From: Manihot esculenta
Taxonomy: Eukaryota; Streptophyta; Magnoliopsida; Malpighiales; Euphorbiaceae
Assembly: GCF_001659605.2 (NCBI RefSeq)
Contig: NC_035176.2
Span: forward strand, 29,134,716-29,198,715
Length of the DNA: 64,000 bases
Direction of reading: 5' to 3'
Shown: positions 35,634 to 46,569 of the stretch, one piece after another
How the letters are laid out: the number at the start of each line of letters is the position of its first letter
Position numbering within the stretch: position 1 is the first letter of the stretch
Position numbers and translations under genes: made by a program
Notes under the pieces: model-generated
Seen by the model: only the letters and a program-made list of their open reading frames with translations
The model's database searches: none
What the model was told of the DNA's origin: nothing

Positions 35634-38152
35634 TGTAATACCCGGCTAGAGAGGGGTCTGGAATTCCGGTGTTCCGATGGACTTTCCGGAGCCGGTTTCC
35701 TCTCAAAGGGTATCATGGATGTTTTTACACGTGTTTTTAGCGGTTTTTCTTTAAATGAATTTTAAGAATTGAGGTTGGCAAGAACTTGCATAGAGGAGAA
35801 TGGCCAGGTTCGGCCGCCGAAGGTTGAGTTTCGGCCGCCGAACTTTGCATGGATTAGGAGGCACGTTCGGCTGCCGAAGGAGGTTTGGCCAGCCACTATT
35901 TATGGGGGCCCTCAGTCGGTCAAGGGATAAGCTTTCCGACTCCCCAGCCGCCTCAGGTGTGTCTTCTTTCCTCTCTAAGTGATTTCTATGTGTTCTTTCC
36001 AATCTTTGAGAGTTTTACTCAGATTTAAGCATGTTTTGAGGATTTTAAGCAAAAAGGTTGCGTTTTGACGGTGTGATGATTTGGAGAGGGTTTCCTCCAT
36101 TTCTTCACGTTAGGATCTTCCATCCTTTTGTTTACAAGAGGAGTATGGAGATTTCTTACATGTTTTCATGATTTTTGAAGGTTTTAAGGAGTTTTCATGG
36201 TTCGTTGCATGTTTTGAGTTTTTGAGGATTTTGAGGTGATTATGTGTTTTGTTGGGGTTATAGGCTAGTTTTGGACCCCTTTGTGCATATATAAGCATAT
36301 GTGCAAGTTGTGGAGTGTTGTATGCATGTTGAGTAAGGTTTGGGGGAAGTTGAGCATGAGGTGAGCGAGGTTCTGCCTAACTGGAGAACCCAGCTTCGGC
36401 CGCCGAAGGAGGGTTCGGCCGCCGAACGTTGTGAGGAGGTGGTTTCGGCTGCCTAAACCTGCCCCCGAAGGATTAGACTTTCGTCTCTGGAGGGGAGGTT
36501 CGGCCGCCGAAGGTGCCGCCGAAGGTAGGAGACTTTCGTCTCTGGAGTGTGGTTTGGCCCCCGAACCATGCCCCCGAAAGGGTTCGGCCGCCGAAAGTTG
36601 AGATTCGGCCGCCGAAGGTGCATGAGTTTCGTCTCTGGAGAGGACATTCGGCCGCCGAACCTGCCGCCGAAAGTATCCTGTCCAGCTTTCTTTTGCATGC
36701 TTTATGTGTTTGGTTTATGAGCTTGTAGAGGGGTTTTGGAGAGTTGTTGTAGAGTTGTTTATGAGTTGTTTAGAGTGTGTTTGGCACCTCACTCGAGTCC
36801 ATTTGTGTAGGATTGGACCCGAGAGATCGAGGAGGTCATCAGAGTTAGAGAGTACAGAGTCAGTTCAGTTTCTGCTAGAAGAGCAGAGGTGAGTAGAACT
36901 AAACTTAATCTTTTATTAAAGAAACATAATGCTTTAGCATAGTTCATGCATCATGAATGCTATGATATGTATTAGGGTGATTGCATTAGAATCACGAATG
37001 TGAAGCATTGCATATTATGTGATCAGAGATTAGGTGGACCCAGGCGACTCCAATAGCCTAAGCTTCGGCTCCTGTCATTGTGTCAGGTCAGTTGGGCAAT
37101 TACTTGTTGGAATGCCCTGTGTAGCTCCTTTGGGGGGGCCAGTGTTGACAGAGGGTATTTTTGGGGTCATGTCTACCTTAAAGGGGATTGGACCAAGGCG
37201 ACTTCAATAGCCCGTCGAGGGAGTTTTGGGGTCATGTCTAATCCAAGATATATTGAGATGTTTGTGTTGTGATGCATTTTCATATATAGTGCGTATGAAT
37301 GAACTGTTTTCAGTGTTTCTACTCACTGGGCTTTAGAAGCTCATCCCTTTCCCTTAATCCCAGTTTTGCAGGTTCAGAGTAGCTGGGAAGGGTAGAAGCA
37401 TCAGAGTTGCTAAAGGATTGCATATGTTATAGCATAGTGTGGACATGATGTATGTCAAAGGATATATGTAAAGTGATGTAATAGTTAGTCAGTTAAGGTA
37501 TAAATGTATTAGAATGTGCTTTTGCCTATTGTCTAGTGTATGTTAATCCCTAGTGTATGCATGTATCCTGTTTTACAGTTGCTTGATGAGAAATGAGTCA
37601 AACCAGGCTTAATACATGTTGTGTTTCGAAAACCCAGTGAATTATAACTGTGAGGGAAGACAGGGATTACTTCCTTTGACCCAAGACCAGTGCAATAGGA
37701 AAGACCAGGTTTGATTCCTGTGATCCACAGAGTAGACCACTAGAGAAGACCAGGTTTGATTCCTGTGACTCTATGGTAGCCAAGTTAACTTATGATATGC
37801 TGACCCTTACAGAGTGGGTTCTATGCTGCAGAGCGCATAGGGTATGGAGGTTACTTGGTAAAGCATCACTGGTGTATTATAGATAGCCAGAGGGCTAGTG
37901 CAGATTAGTATATCTGAGCATTTTGGTTCATATGATTGGACCTCCAGAGAGTGTTTTACAGGTTAAGTCTGGTTGTTTTACAGACAAGTTGTAACAGTTA
38001 ATAGTCCAGTCGGATCATGTATGGGATTTTAACAGGTACACAGAGTTCAGGATAGGCTTACTACGGGTCTAGGCGGCCTTAAGTCGATCTGGATCCTAGT
38101 GCCGAGCAGTTTGGGCCGTTACAAAGAGGGTACCGGTTTCCGGGCTGTTACA
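35634..38152 (+). repeat. 5' LTR of the gag-only element
   Basis: Begins TGTAATACCCGGCTAGAG, ends CCGGGCTGTTACA. A TATA-like TATTTATGG sits at about 35,898. About nine TTCGGC-N-GCCGAA palindromes lie at 35,810-35,880 and 36,390-36,665. A GGTTTGATTCCTGTGA-containing repeat lies at about 37,705 and 37,750. The start and end resemble the solo LTRs at 31,673 and 55,210. Open frames inside the LTR are by-products of the repeats. Confidence 0.9.
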
Positions 38153-38154
38153 GA

Positions 38155-38167
38155 TGGTATCAGAGCA
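38155..38167 (+). other. Primer-binding site of the gag-only element
   Basis: TGGTATCAGAGCA starts 2 bp after the LTR end and matches the initiator tRNA-Met 3' end, the usual primer for plant retrotransposons. Confidence 0.85.
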
Positions 38168-38422
38168 TAGGGCCTCTAGAGTACGGTGTGTTGAGCTAAG
38201 ATGCTCAGGGATGAGAGAGATCTCACATCGGAACACGGTTGTCTTAGACGGCAAAGCACATTAGGTTCACTCATGTCCACATAGGATGAGTCCAGTTTTG
38301 AGGATGATATGAATGCCATGACTGCTCTGCTGTGTATGCAGGTGTCTAGTTTGTGTGTTCATGTGTATTCATATGACCTCTATGTGTGCTCATGTTTGTT
38401 TTTGATCTTCAGGAGAGCTAAG

Positions 38423-39058
38423 ATGAGTGGAGCTAGTCAATCTGTGGAATCAGATCCGTCTGAAGGATCGTTTGAGCAAAGGAGAGAAGGAATAGACCTA
38501 AGAAGAAGAAAAGTAGAGGTAGCCTTAGCGATGCAGAGAAGGAGTGTAGGTATACAGGTGAATATGGATGAAGAGTGTTCAGGAGATGCTCAGACCAAGG
38601 CTTCCAAACTTTCTGGTTCAGGAGAAAATGATCCCTCCACTTGGAGTACAGCTGCCACAAGAGGCAAAAGGTGGGGGAAAACCACGAGGGAGTGGGGTAG
38701 GACTAGGAAGGGCAGGATGTGGAAGCGTTTTAGGGTAAATCGAGATGTGAGTGCGAGCTCTGGCAGAGGAAGATCGCAATGTGAGAGGTGTGGAAAGATG
38801 CATAAGGGAGTCTGTCGTGCAGGGACTACGGCATGTTTCCAGTGCGGACAGGAAGGGCACTTCGCACGTGAGTGTCCTACTGCGCCCAGGATAGGTCAGT
38901 CCCAGCAGATGTTGGCAGGCAGAGTGGCTCAGGCTAGGAGCCAAGGAGAGGAGGCAGCCACAGCAGACCCCGTGGTACCAGGTATGTTTACTTTTGCGTG
39001 GTCTGAAGTGTATAAGTATGAGAGAGAGATATGCAGCTCAAAAGGTAGCAAAGTGTAA
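38423..39058 (+). CDS. Reduced Gag protein with two zinc-binding motifs
   Basis: 211 residues if read from the ATG at 38,423 (MSGASQSVES). The same frame is open back to an ATG at 38,309, but a splice-acceptor-like TTTGATCTTCAG just before the later ATG makes the shorter form more likely. The N-terminal half is charged and Ser-rich without the usual retrotransposon gag domain. The C-terminal half has CERCGKMHKGVC and then CFQCGQEGHFAREC (CX2CX4HX4C), the pair typical of Ty3/Gypsy Gag. It should bind the element's RNA. It is about half the usual Gypsy Gag length and is followed by no pol frame. Confidence 0.75.
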   Translation: MSGASQSVESDPSEGSFEQRREGIDLRRRKVEVALAMQRRSVGIQVNMDEECSGDAQTKASKLSGSGENDPSTWSTAATRGKRWGKTTREWGRTRKGRMWKRFRVNRDVSASSGRGRSQCERCGKMHKGVCRAGTTACFQCGQEGHFARECPTAPRIGQSQQMLAGRVAQARSQGEEAATADPVVPGMFTFAWSEVYKYEREICSSKGSKV

Positions 39059-40214
39059 GAGGAAGAAAAGAATAAGAGTTGGTAAGGCAAAAGAGTAGAG
39101 GAAGCTAGAGTAGAAGAGTCAATAGAGAGAATAAGACGAGGAAGTAAGTGAAAGAGAGCAAGCATAAGAGTAAGTACGAGCAGAGAAAGAGGAAGAGTAC
39201 AGAAAGAGCTTAGAGTCCGTCTGGGATTGAGAGGGAGAGGCAGAGGAAAGGGTTAGCCTTTTCTTTAGAAATTCCCGAGGGAAGTTCCATTAGCTTTCGC
39301 TTGGATCTTCACCCTGACATAGTACAGGCTAACACATTGAGCACGTGACGTGAGATACGTTCACTTAGAAGTGCTCGGATGTGTATACAGTTTGTGTAAA
39401 CCCCAGTGTTTCGCTTTCCTTGTTGCGTAGTGAGCCATTGATAGAGGGGGTTTGATGACGTCTGGGCTTAGAGTGTTTTTCTTGGGTCAGTGGCCCTAAG
39501 TGTGATCCATCTGAGACACAGTCAGTTCAGTTCAGAGATTAGGGTGAGGAGATGCGATCCAGCTGACCTTATGGTTCTAGATTTGACTGTGTGATGTCAT
39601 TCTAGGGCGGATTGGCTAACTACTCAGAGTACTACCTGTGTCCACAGAGACAAGGTAGGAGAGTGCAGTAACTCAGGATGGATCAGACTGGTAGTCCTTT
39701 GGAGGGACAGAGTATAGATGCTCAGAGGTTTGATATCAGTCCCGTAGGCTCATCTTTTGCTCAGGAAAGGTTGTCAAAGGGTTTTAGCTCTTGTGAGCAA
39801 GTTCAGTAGTCAGGACAGGGAATCAGCCTCAGTGCCCGTTCCTAGGAAGTACGAGATGTTCCCAGACGAGCTGTCAGGGTTCCCTTCTGTTCAGGAGTGA
39901 GAGGGTAGCCCAGGAGTGGTGTCTAGACGCGGAACCATTTCTTTCCTTCTCCCTCCAGGATGGCACCTGCAGCTTTGAGCTTTGAGAATAGTCCGAGCAG
40001 TGTAGAAACCAGGATAGTAAAGATGAAGAGAGAAGGGCAAGGAATCAGAGTAGCGCAGAGGAAGCATGATGCGTCCTAGTACAGGGTATAGTGGACCAGA
40101 GGTGGTGATCAAGAGGATCTCTGGTACACCTGTAGCGCTGTTAGAGGAGAGTTTAGGCTTGTTTGCCTGTTTTTGTTCTTTTCCTTTGAGGAACATTCGG
40201 GGATGAATGTTCTT
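39059..40214 (+). other. Non-coding interior of the gag-only element
   Basis: A purine-rich AGAG stretch (39,060-39,250), then sequence with no recognised pol motif in any frame, containing a few possible eroded words of Gypsy downstream sequence. The open frame at 39,891-40,301 minus has no recognisable domain. It acts at least as a spacer carrying cis sequences. Confidence 0.6.
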
Positions 40215-40228
40215 AAAGGGGGGAAGAA
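40215..40228 (+). other. Polypurine tract of the gag-only element
   Basis: AAAGGGGGGAAGAA immediately before the 3' LTR start at 40,229; the standard plus-strand priming site. Confidence 0.85.
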
Positions 40229-42747
40229 TGTAATACCCGGCTAGAGAGGGGTCTGGAATTCCGGTGTTCCGATGGACTTTCCGGAGCCGGTTTCCTCTCA
40301 AAGGGTATCATGGATGTTTTTACACGTGTTTTTAGCGGTTTTTCTTTAAATGAATTTTAAGAATTGAGGTTGGCAAGAACTTGCATAGAGGAGAATGGCC
40401 AGGTTCGGCCGCCGAAGGTTGAGTTTCGGCCGCCGAACTTTGCATGGATTAGGAGGCACGTTCGGCTGCCGAAGGAGGTTTGGCCAGCCACTATTTATGG
40501 GGGCCCTCAGTCGGTCAAGGGATAAGCTTTCCGACTCCCCAGCCGCCTCAGGTGTGTCTTCTTTCCTCTCTAAGTGATTTCTATGTGTTCTTTCCAATCT
40601 TTGAGAGTTTTACTCAGATTTAAGCATGTTTTGAGGATTTTAAGCAAAAAGGTTGCGTTTTGACGGTGTGATGATTTGGAGAGGGTTTCCTCCATTTCTT
40701 CACGTTAGGATCTTCCATCCTTTTGTTTACAAGAGGAGTATGGAGATTTCTTACATGTTTTCATGATTTTTGAAGGTTTTAAGGAGTTTTCATGGTTCGT
40801 TGCATGTTTTGAGTTTTTGAGGATTTTGAGGTGATTATGTGTTTTGTTGGGGTTATAGGCTAGTTTTGGACCCCTTTGTGCATATATAAGCATATGTGCA
40901 AGTTGTGGAGTGTTGTATGCATGTTGAGTAAGGTTTGGGGGAAGTTGAGCATGAGGTGAGCGAGGTTCTGCCTAACTGGAGAACCCAGCTTCGGCCGCCG
41001 AAGGAGGGTTCGGCCGCCGAACGTTGTGAGGAGGTGGTTTCGGCTGCCTAAACCTGCCCCCGAAGGATTAGACTTTCGTCTCTGGAGGGGAGGTTCGGCC
41101 GCCGAAGGTGCCGCCGAAGGTAGGAGACTTTCGTCTCTGGAGTGTGGTTTGGCCCCCGAACCATGCCCCCGAAAGGGTTCGGCCGCCGAAAGTTGAGATT
41201 CGGCCGCCGAAGGTGCATGAGTTTCGTCTCTGGAGAGGACATTCGGCCGCCGAACCTGCCGCCGAAAGTATCCTGTCCAGCTTTCTTTTGCATGCTTTAT
41301 GTGTTTGGTTTATGAGCTTGTAGAGGGGTTTTGGAGAGTTGTTGTAGAGTTGTTTATGAGTTGTTTAGAGTGTGTTTGGCACCTCACTCGAGTCCATTTG
41401 TGTAGGATTGGACCCGAGAGATCGAGGAGGTCATCAGAGTTAGAGAGTACAGAGTCAGTTCAGTTTCTGCTAGAAGAGCAGAGGTGAGTAGAACTAAACT
41501 TAATCTTTTATTAAAGAAACATAATGCTTTAGCATAGTTCATGCATCATGAATGCTATGATATGTATTAGGGTGATTGCATTAGAATCACGAATGTGAAG
41601 CATTGCATATTATGTGATCAGAGATTAGGTGGACCCAGGCGACTCCAATAGCCTAAGCTTCGGCTCCTGTCATTGTGTCAGGTCAGTTGGGCAATTACTT
41701 GTTGGAATGCCCTGTGTAGCTCCTTTGGGGGGGCCAGTGTTGACAGAGGGTATTTTTGGGGTCATGTCTACCTTAAAGGGGATTGGACCAAGGCGACTTC
41801 AATAGCCCGTCGAGGGAGTTTTGGGGTCATGTCTAATCCAAGATATATTGAGATGTTTGTGTTGTGATGCATTTTCATATATAGTGCGTATGAATGAACT
41901 GTTTTCAGTGTTTCTACTCACTGGGCTTTAGAAGCTCATCCCTTTCCCTTAATCCCAGTTTTGCAGGTTCAGAGTAGCTGGGAAGGGTAGAAGCATCAGA
42001 GTTGCTAAAGGATTGCATATGTTATAGCATAGTGTGGACATGATGTATGTCAAAGGATATATGTAAAGTGATGTAATAGTTAGTCAGTTAAGGTATAAAT
42101 GTATTAGAATGTGCTTTTGCCTATTGTCTAGTGTATGTTAATCCCTAGTGTATGCATGTATCCTGTTTTACAGTTGCTTGATGAGAAATGAGTCAAACCA
42201 GGCTTAATACATGTTGTGTTTCGAAAACCCAGTGAATTATAACTGTGAGGGAAGACAGGGATTACTTCCTTTGACCCAAGACCAGTGCAATAGGAAAGAC
42301 CAGGTTTGATTCCTGTGATCCACAGAGTAGACCACTAGAGAAGACCAGGTTTGATTCCTGTGACTCTATGGTAGCCAAGTTAACTTATGATATGCTGACC
42401 CTTACAGAGTGGGTTCTATGCTGCAGAGCGCATAGGGTATGGAGGTTACTTGGTAAAGCATCACTGGTGTATTATAGATAGCCAGAGGGCTAGTGCAGAT
42501 TAGTATATCTGAGCATTTTGGTTCATATGATTGGACCTCCAGAGAGTGTTTTACAGGTTAAGTCTGGTTGTTTTACAGACAAGTTGTAACAGTTAATAGT
42601 CCAGTCGGATCATGTATGGGATTTTAACAGGTACACAGAGTTCAGGATAGGCTTACTACGGGTCTAGGCGGCCTTAAGTCGATCTGGATCCTAGTGCCGA
42701 GCAGTTTGGGCCGTTACAAAGAGGGTACCGGTTTCCGGGCTGTTACA
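40229..42747 (+). repeat. 3' LTR of the gag-only element
   Basis: Same 2,519-bp length as the 5' LTR at a constant 4,595-bp offset. No difference was noticed on reading through, including all repeat-internal positions compared. Confidence 0.9.
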
Positions 42748-42941
42748 TTCACAATACATAAATTGACAATGCATAAACAAAAAATACTTTCAAAATTGGC
42801 GTTTTCATTTTTGAGACTAAAGCAATTTCATTCATTTTAGTAATGGACCTATAAGTTCAATACAAATACTTTGAAAGATAATTAGTAGCATACCAATTGT
42901 TTATTAATCATTAAAACAAGGATTGGAACATGATCTACAAG

Positions 42942-43403
42942 TAGGGGTGAGCAGTATTCGGTTCAAACCGAAAAAACCGAATCGATTTGAAAATTTGATT
43001 CGGTTTTTTATATATTTCGGTTCGGTTCGGTTTTCAATTTTAAAAATTTCGGTTATTTCGGTTTGGTTCGGTTTTGATCAGAAAAAAACCGAAAAAACTG
43101 AACCGAACCGATTAGTAATAATAATATGTTTTTTCAATAATATATAGAAATTAAATCATATTAAAATTAAAATATGTTAATTAAATTTTAAAATATTAAA
43201 AATAAAGTGTAAAAAATAAAAAAAATATTAAAAATCGAAATCGATCAAATCGAACCGAATCGAACTGAATCAGACCGATTCGGTTCGATTCGATTTCTGA
43301 CCAAAATCAGTTCGGTTCGGTTTTCATAAACACTCAAATTTCAGTTTTCAATTTATTCGGTTCGGTTCGGTTTTAAACCGAACCGACCGAATGCTCACCC
43401 CTA
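42942..43403. mobile_element. hAT-type MITE with CGGTTCGGTT arms, 462 bp
   Basis: Perfect 11-bp terminal inverted repeats TAGGGGTGAGC/GCTCACCCCTA. The 8-bp target duplication is TCTACAAG (42,934-42,941) and CCTACAAG (43,404-43,411), with one mismatch; the empty site CCTACAAG is in unit A at 28,800-28,807. The inner arms are rich in CGGTTCGGTT/AACCGAACCG, forming a long imperfect hairpin. There is no coding capacity. The TAGGGGTGAGC ends and 8-bp duplication fit hAT elements. Confidence 0.85.
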
Positions 43404-43489
43404 CCTACAAGCTCAACACAAATAGATAATTAGTAGCGTACCAATTGTTTATTAATCATAAAAACAAGAATCGAAACATTTAGGTCCAG

Positions 43490-44961
43490 AAATTTTTTTT
43501 TATAAAAATAAAAATATTATAGAAATAGAAAAAATTTTACCAATAAAATTTATATATATATATTGTTTGGAAGAATTTGTGTAGGGATAAAGTTAAAAAA
43601 TAAATATTTAATTTTATATTAATTTTTTAATTTAAAAATTTAATTGTTATCATAGATTTTTATTATTTATAATTATGTTATAAATTTATAATTTAAAAAA
43701 TTAATATATATAGTGTTAGAAAAAAAACTTTATGGAGATAAAAGCAAGAAAAAATTACAAATAAATATTTTTAATTTTTATATATGATGTTAGGAAGAGT
43801 TTGTATAGGAATAAAGTTTTAAAAAAATGAGATATTTAATTTTATATGAAAATTTTATTTTATTTAAAAATATAACAAATTTTTAATTTTTAATATATTT
43901 TTATTATTTATAATTATGTTGTAAATTTAGTAATTTTAAAAAATAGTATATATATTGTTAAAAAAAATTATAGGGATAAAAATATTATAAAAATAAAAAA
44001 AATTTATAAAAAATTTTTTTATATACGTTGTTGAGAAGAATTTGGGTAGGGATAAAGTTAAAAAATGAGATATTTAATTTTATATTAATTTTTTTAATTT
44101 AAAAGTATAACATTATCATAAATTTTTATTATTTATAATTGTATTGTAAATTTAGTAATTTAAAAAAATTAATATATATAATGTTAGAAAAAAAAATTTA
44201 TAGAGATAAAAAATATTATAGAAATAGATAAAATTTATCTACAAAATTTTTAAAATTTTTATATATATTGCTGGGAAGAATTTGTGCAAGTATAAAGTTA
44301 AAAAAATTAGACATTTAATTTTATATTAGTTTTTTTAATTTAAAAAGTATAATATATTATTAATTATTATCATAAATTTTTATTATTTATAATTATGTTG
44401 TAAATTTTATAATTTTAAAAAAATTAATATATGGTGTTGGAAAAATTTTGTAATAAGAATAAAAGTAGAAAAAGTTTAAAAATAAATATCTTTAATTTTT
44501 ATATGCTTTATGGGGAAGTATTTATCCAGAAATAAAGTTTAAAAAATAAGATATTTAATTTTATATAAAAATTATATTTTTTTCAAAAAGTATAATAAAT
44601 TATTAATTATTATCATAGATTTTTTTATTTATAATTATGTTGTAAATTTAATAATTTAAAAGAATAGTATATATAGTGTTGAAAAATTTTATGGGGATAA
44701 AAATATTATAAAAATAGAAAAAAATTACAAATAAAAGTTTTAAAATTTTTATTTACGTCATAAAGTTAAAAAATGAGATATTTATTTTATATTAATTTTT
44801 TTAATTTAAAAAGTATAATATATCATTAATTGTTATCATAAATTTTTATTATTTATAATTATATTATAAATTTTATAATTTAAGAAAATTAGTATATATG
44901 GTGTTGAAAAAAATTATAGAGATAAAAATATTTAAGTTTATATCAATTATGAAATTATAAA
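43490..44961. repeat. AT-rich tandem repeat array (unit B part)
   Basis: Collinear with 28,890-30,343, with unit starts at about 43,562, 43,791, 44,027, 44,267 and 44,510 carrying the same GAAGAATTTGTG...GGATAAAGTT landmarks. It ends where the Pack-MULE is inserted. Confidence 0.65.
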
Positions 44962-45134
44962 GGGTAAACTGTAATTTAGTCCCTCTGATTTAGTGAAATG
45001 CAACCTTTTGTCCCTCTGTTTTAAAAAATCTTCAATTTAGTCACTGTGATTTTTAAAAACTATGACATTAGTCCCTCCCGTTAGATTTTCAGTTAAATCA
45101 CCGTTAATTTTACTTGAAAAGATTAAAATATCCA

Positions 45135-45340
45135 TTCTCTCTCCTTCCTCTTCCTCCTCTTCATCTTCTTCTTCTTCTCCTTCCCGATCTCCTTCTTCTC
45201 CTTCTTCCTCTTCCTCCTCTTCATCTTCTTCTTCTTCTCCTTCCCGATCTCCTTCTTCTCCTTCTTCCTCTTCCTCCTCTTCTTCTTCTTCTTCTTCTTC
45301 TCCTTCCCGATCTCCTTCTTCTTCTTCTTCTTCTTCTCTT
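45135..45340. repeat. CTT-rich tract in the left arm of the Pack-MULE
   Basis: Three ~57-bp units around CCTTCCCGATCTCCTTCTTC separated by CTTCTT runs. It mirrors the GAA tract at 46,184-46,385. The long open frames across it on both strands are repeat artefacts. Confidence 0.85.
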
Positions 45341-45753
45341 TTAATTTTTAATTCTACCAAACGAAAAGACTTGAAATTCTTCCTCTTTCTCTTGGAGAAA
45401 GCAACAAAAATGTCATTAGGTTCCTTGCATTTTCTATGAATTCTTATTTCAACTGAAAAGGGTATGAGTTCAATTGTTTCCAATGTCATTTCCCATTGTT
45501 GTAAATGCTAGGAGATGATATTTTTGGAAAATTTTACAGGGAAATGATATTTTCTTGTGTTAAGACCTTTCTCATCGAGGACATTTCAAAAGAAAGCTTC
45601 AAATGGAAACATTTAGAGGTTTTATAGATAATTAAATAAGGAAATTTTTGTATTAAGATTTATTTCCTTGAATTTAATTGGATGGTAGTTGTTCACTTGT
45701 TTGGATAATGTAGAAAATGACCCAAGTTCTTAACATACTCCATCGTGATGCAG

Positions 45754-46178
45754 ATTTTTGAGGGTCAGGAAATTTGATCTGGAAAAAGCAAAGCAAATGT
45801 GGTATGATATGCTCCAGTGGAGGAAAGAATTTGGCACCGACACATTAATGGAGGTAATAATCAGAAAAACAAGTTCAAAACGTAGACATAGAATATTATT
45901 GTGCCAGGAACCATATAGTTCTGACTTCACTTGGCTGTTTTTTAGGACTTTGAGTTCCAGAAATTAGATGAAGTTGTGAAATACTATCACAAGGATACCA
46001 TGGAATTGATAAGGAAGGAAGACCTGTTTACATTGAGAAATTGGGAGAAATTGATGCTAATAAGCTGCTGCAAGTCATGACATTGGATCGATATATGAAG
46101 TACCACGTACGAGAATTTGAGAAAACATTTGCTTATAAGCTCCCAGTATGTTCAGTTGCAGCAAAAAAGCACATTGAT
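45754..46178 (+). pseudogene. Captured SEC14-like (CRAL-TRIO) lipid-transfer gene fragment
   Basis: Two exon-like pieces of a plant SEC14/PITP family gene. Piece 1 (45,754-45,855) follows a GATGCAG acceptor and reads [19 protein letters not shown]...EFGTDTLME, the CRAL-TRIO N-terminal region. A GT...AG intron (45,856-45,944) follows. Piece 2 (45,945-46,178) starts [17 protein letters not shown], is frameshifted near 45,995-46,010, and resumes [21 protein letters not shown] up to KKHIDQ, where the purine tract begins. The rest of the lipid-binding domain is missing. Introns show capture at the DNA level. The frameshift and lost ends argue against a working protein. Confidence 0.85.
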
Positions 46179-46183
46179 CAGAA

Positions 46184-46385
46184 AAGAGAAGAAGAAGAAG
46201 AAGGAGATCGAAGAAGAAGAAGAAGAAGAAGAAGAAGAAGAAGAAGAAGAAGAAGAAGAAGGAGGAGGAGGAGGAGATCGGAAAAGAGAAGAAGAAGAAG
46301 AAGAGGAGGAAGAGGAAGGAGAAGAAGGAGATCGGGAAGGAGAAGAAGAAGAAGAAGAGGAGGAGGAGGAAGAGGAAGGAGAGAG
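46184..46385. repeat. GAA-rich tract in the right arm of the Pack-MULE
   Basis: Runs of GAAGAA, then GGAGGAGGAGGAGATCGG and further GAA/GAG units; the inverted partner of the left CTT tract. Confidence 0.85.
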
Positions 46386-46569
46386 AATGGGTATTTTAGT
46401 CTTTTCAAGTAAAATTAACGGTGATTTAACTGAAAATCTAACGGGAGAGACTAATGTAATAGTTTTTAAAAATCACAGTGACTAAATTGAAGATTTTTTA
46501 AAACAGAGGGACAAAAGGTTGCATTTCACTAAAATAGAGTGACTAAATTACAGTTTACCCAATTATAAA

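Larger units (their letters stand above)
35634..42747 (+). mobile_element. Non-autonomous LTR retrotransposon with gag only (TR-GAG/LARD-like), 7,114 bp
   Basis: Two 2,519-bp LTRs that appear identical surround a 2,076-bp interior with primer-binding site, a small gag ORF and a polypurine tract, but no protease, RT, RNase H or integrase. The 5-bp target duplication TTCAC is perfect (35,629-35,633 and 42,748-42,752). The undisturbed site is in unit A at 28,588-28,592. Identical LTRs imply a very recent insertion. Transposition must have used enzymes from another element, probably a Gypsy relative sharing these LTR ends. Confidence 0.9.
44962..46560 (+). mobile_element. Pack-MULE carrying a SEC14 gene fragment, 1,599 bp
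   Basis: Long terminal inverted repeats start GGGTAAACTGTAATTTAGTC at both ends and extend about 370 bp each, including a CTT/GAA tract. A perfect 9-bp target duplication AATTATAAA (44,953-44,961; 46,561-46,569) is the Mutator hallmark, and the empty site is at 30,335-30,343 in unit A. The ~840-bp interior holds genomic sequence of a host gene with introns retained. There is no transposase, so movement depended on an autonomous MULE elsewhere. Confidence 0.9.

Noticed and set aside
35751..37272. Several 60-80 codon frames in the LTRs of the gag-only element, repeated exactly in the second LTR, and similar frames at 32,467-32,904 and 56,189-56,744
   Set aside because: They arise from GC-rich TTCGGC repeats and differ between related LTRs; exact repetition only reflects identical LTRs.
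39891..40301. 136-codon minus-strand frame before the 3' LTR
   Set aside because: Crosses the polypurine tract and LTR border, has no domain, and lies antisense to the element.
45037..45489. Glu-rich and Ser-rich open frames on both strands across the CTT/GAA tracts (also 46,041-46,485, 53,757-54,065 and 18,881-19,132)
   Set aside because: Low-complexity frames produced by trinucleotide repeats inside Mutator-like elements; no domain and no conservation between copies.
45754..46412. A functional SEC14 gene
   Set aside because: Only two exon pieces, a frameshift between them, missing lipid-binding core, and location inside a MULE with a 9-bp duplication.
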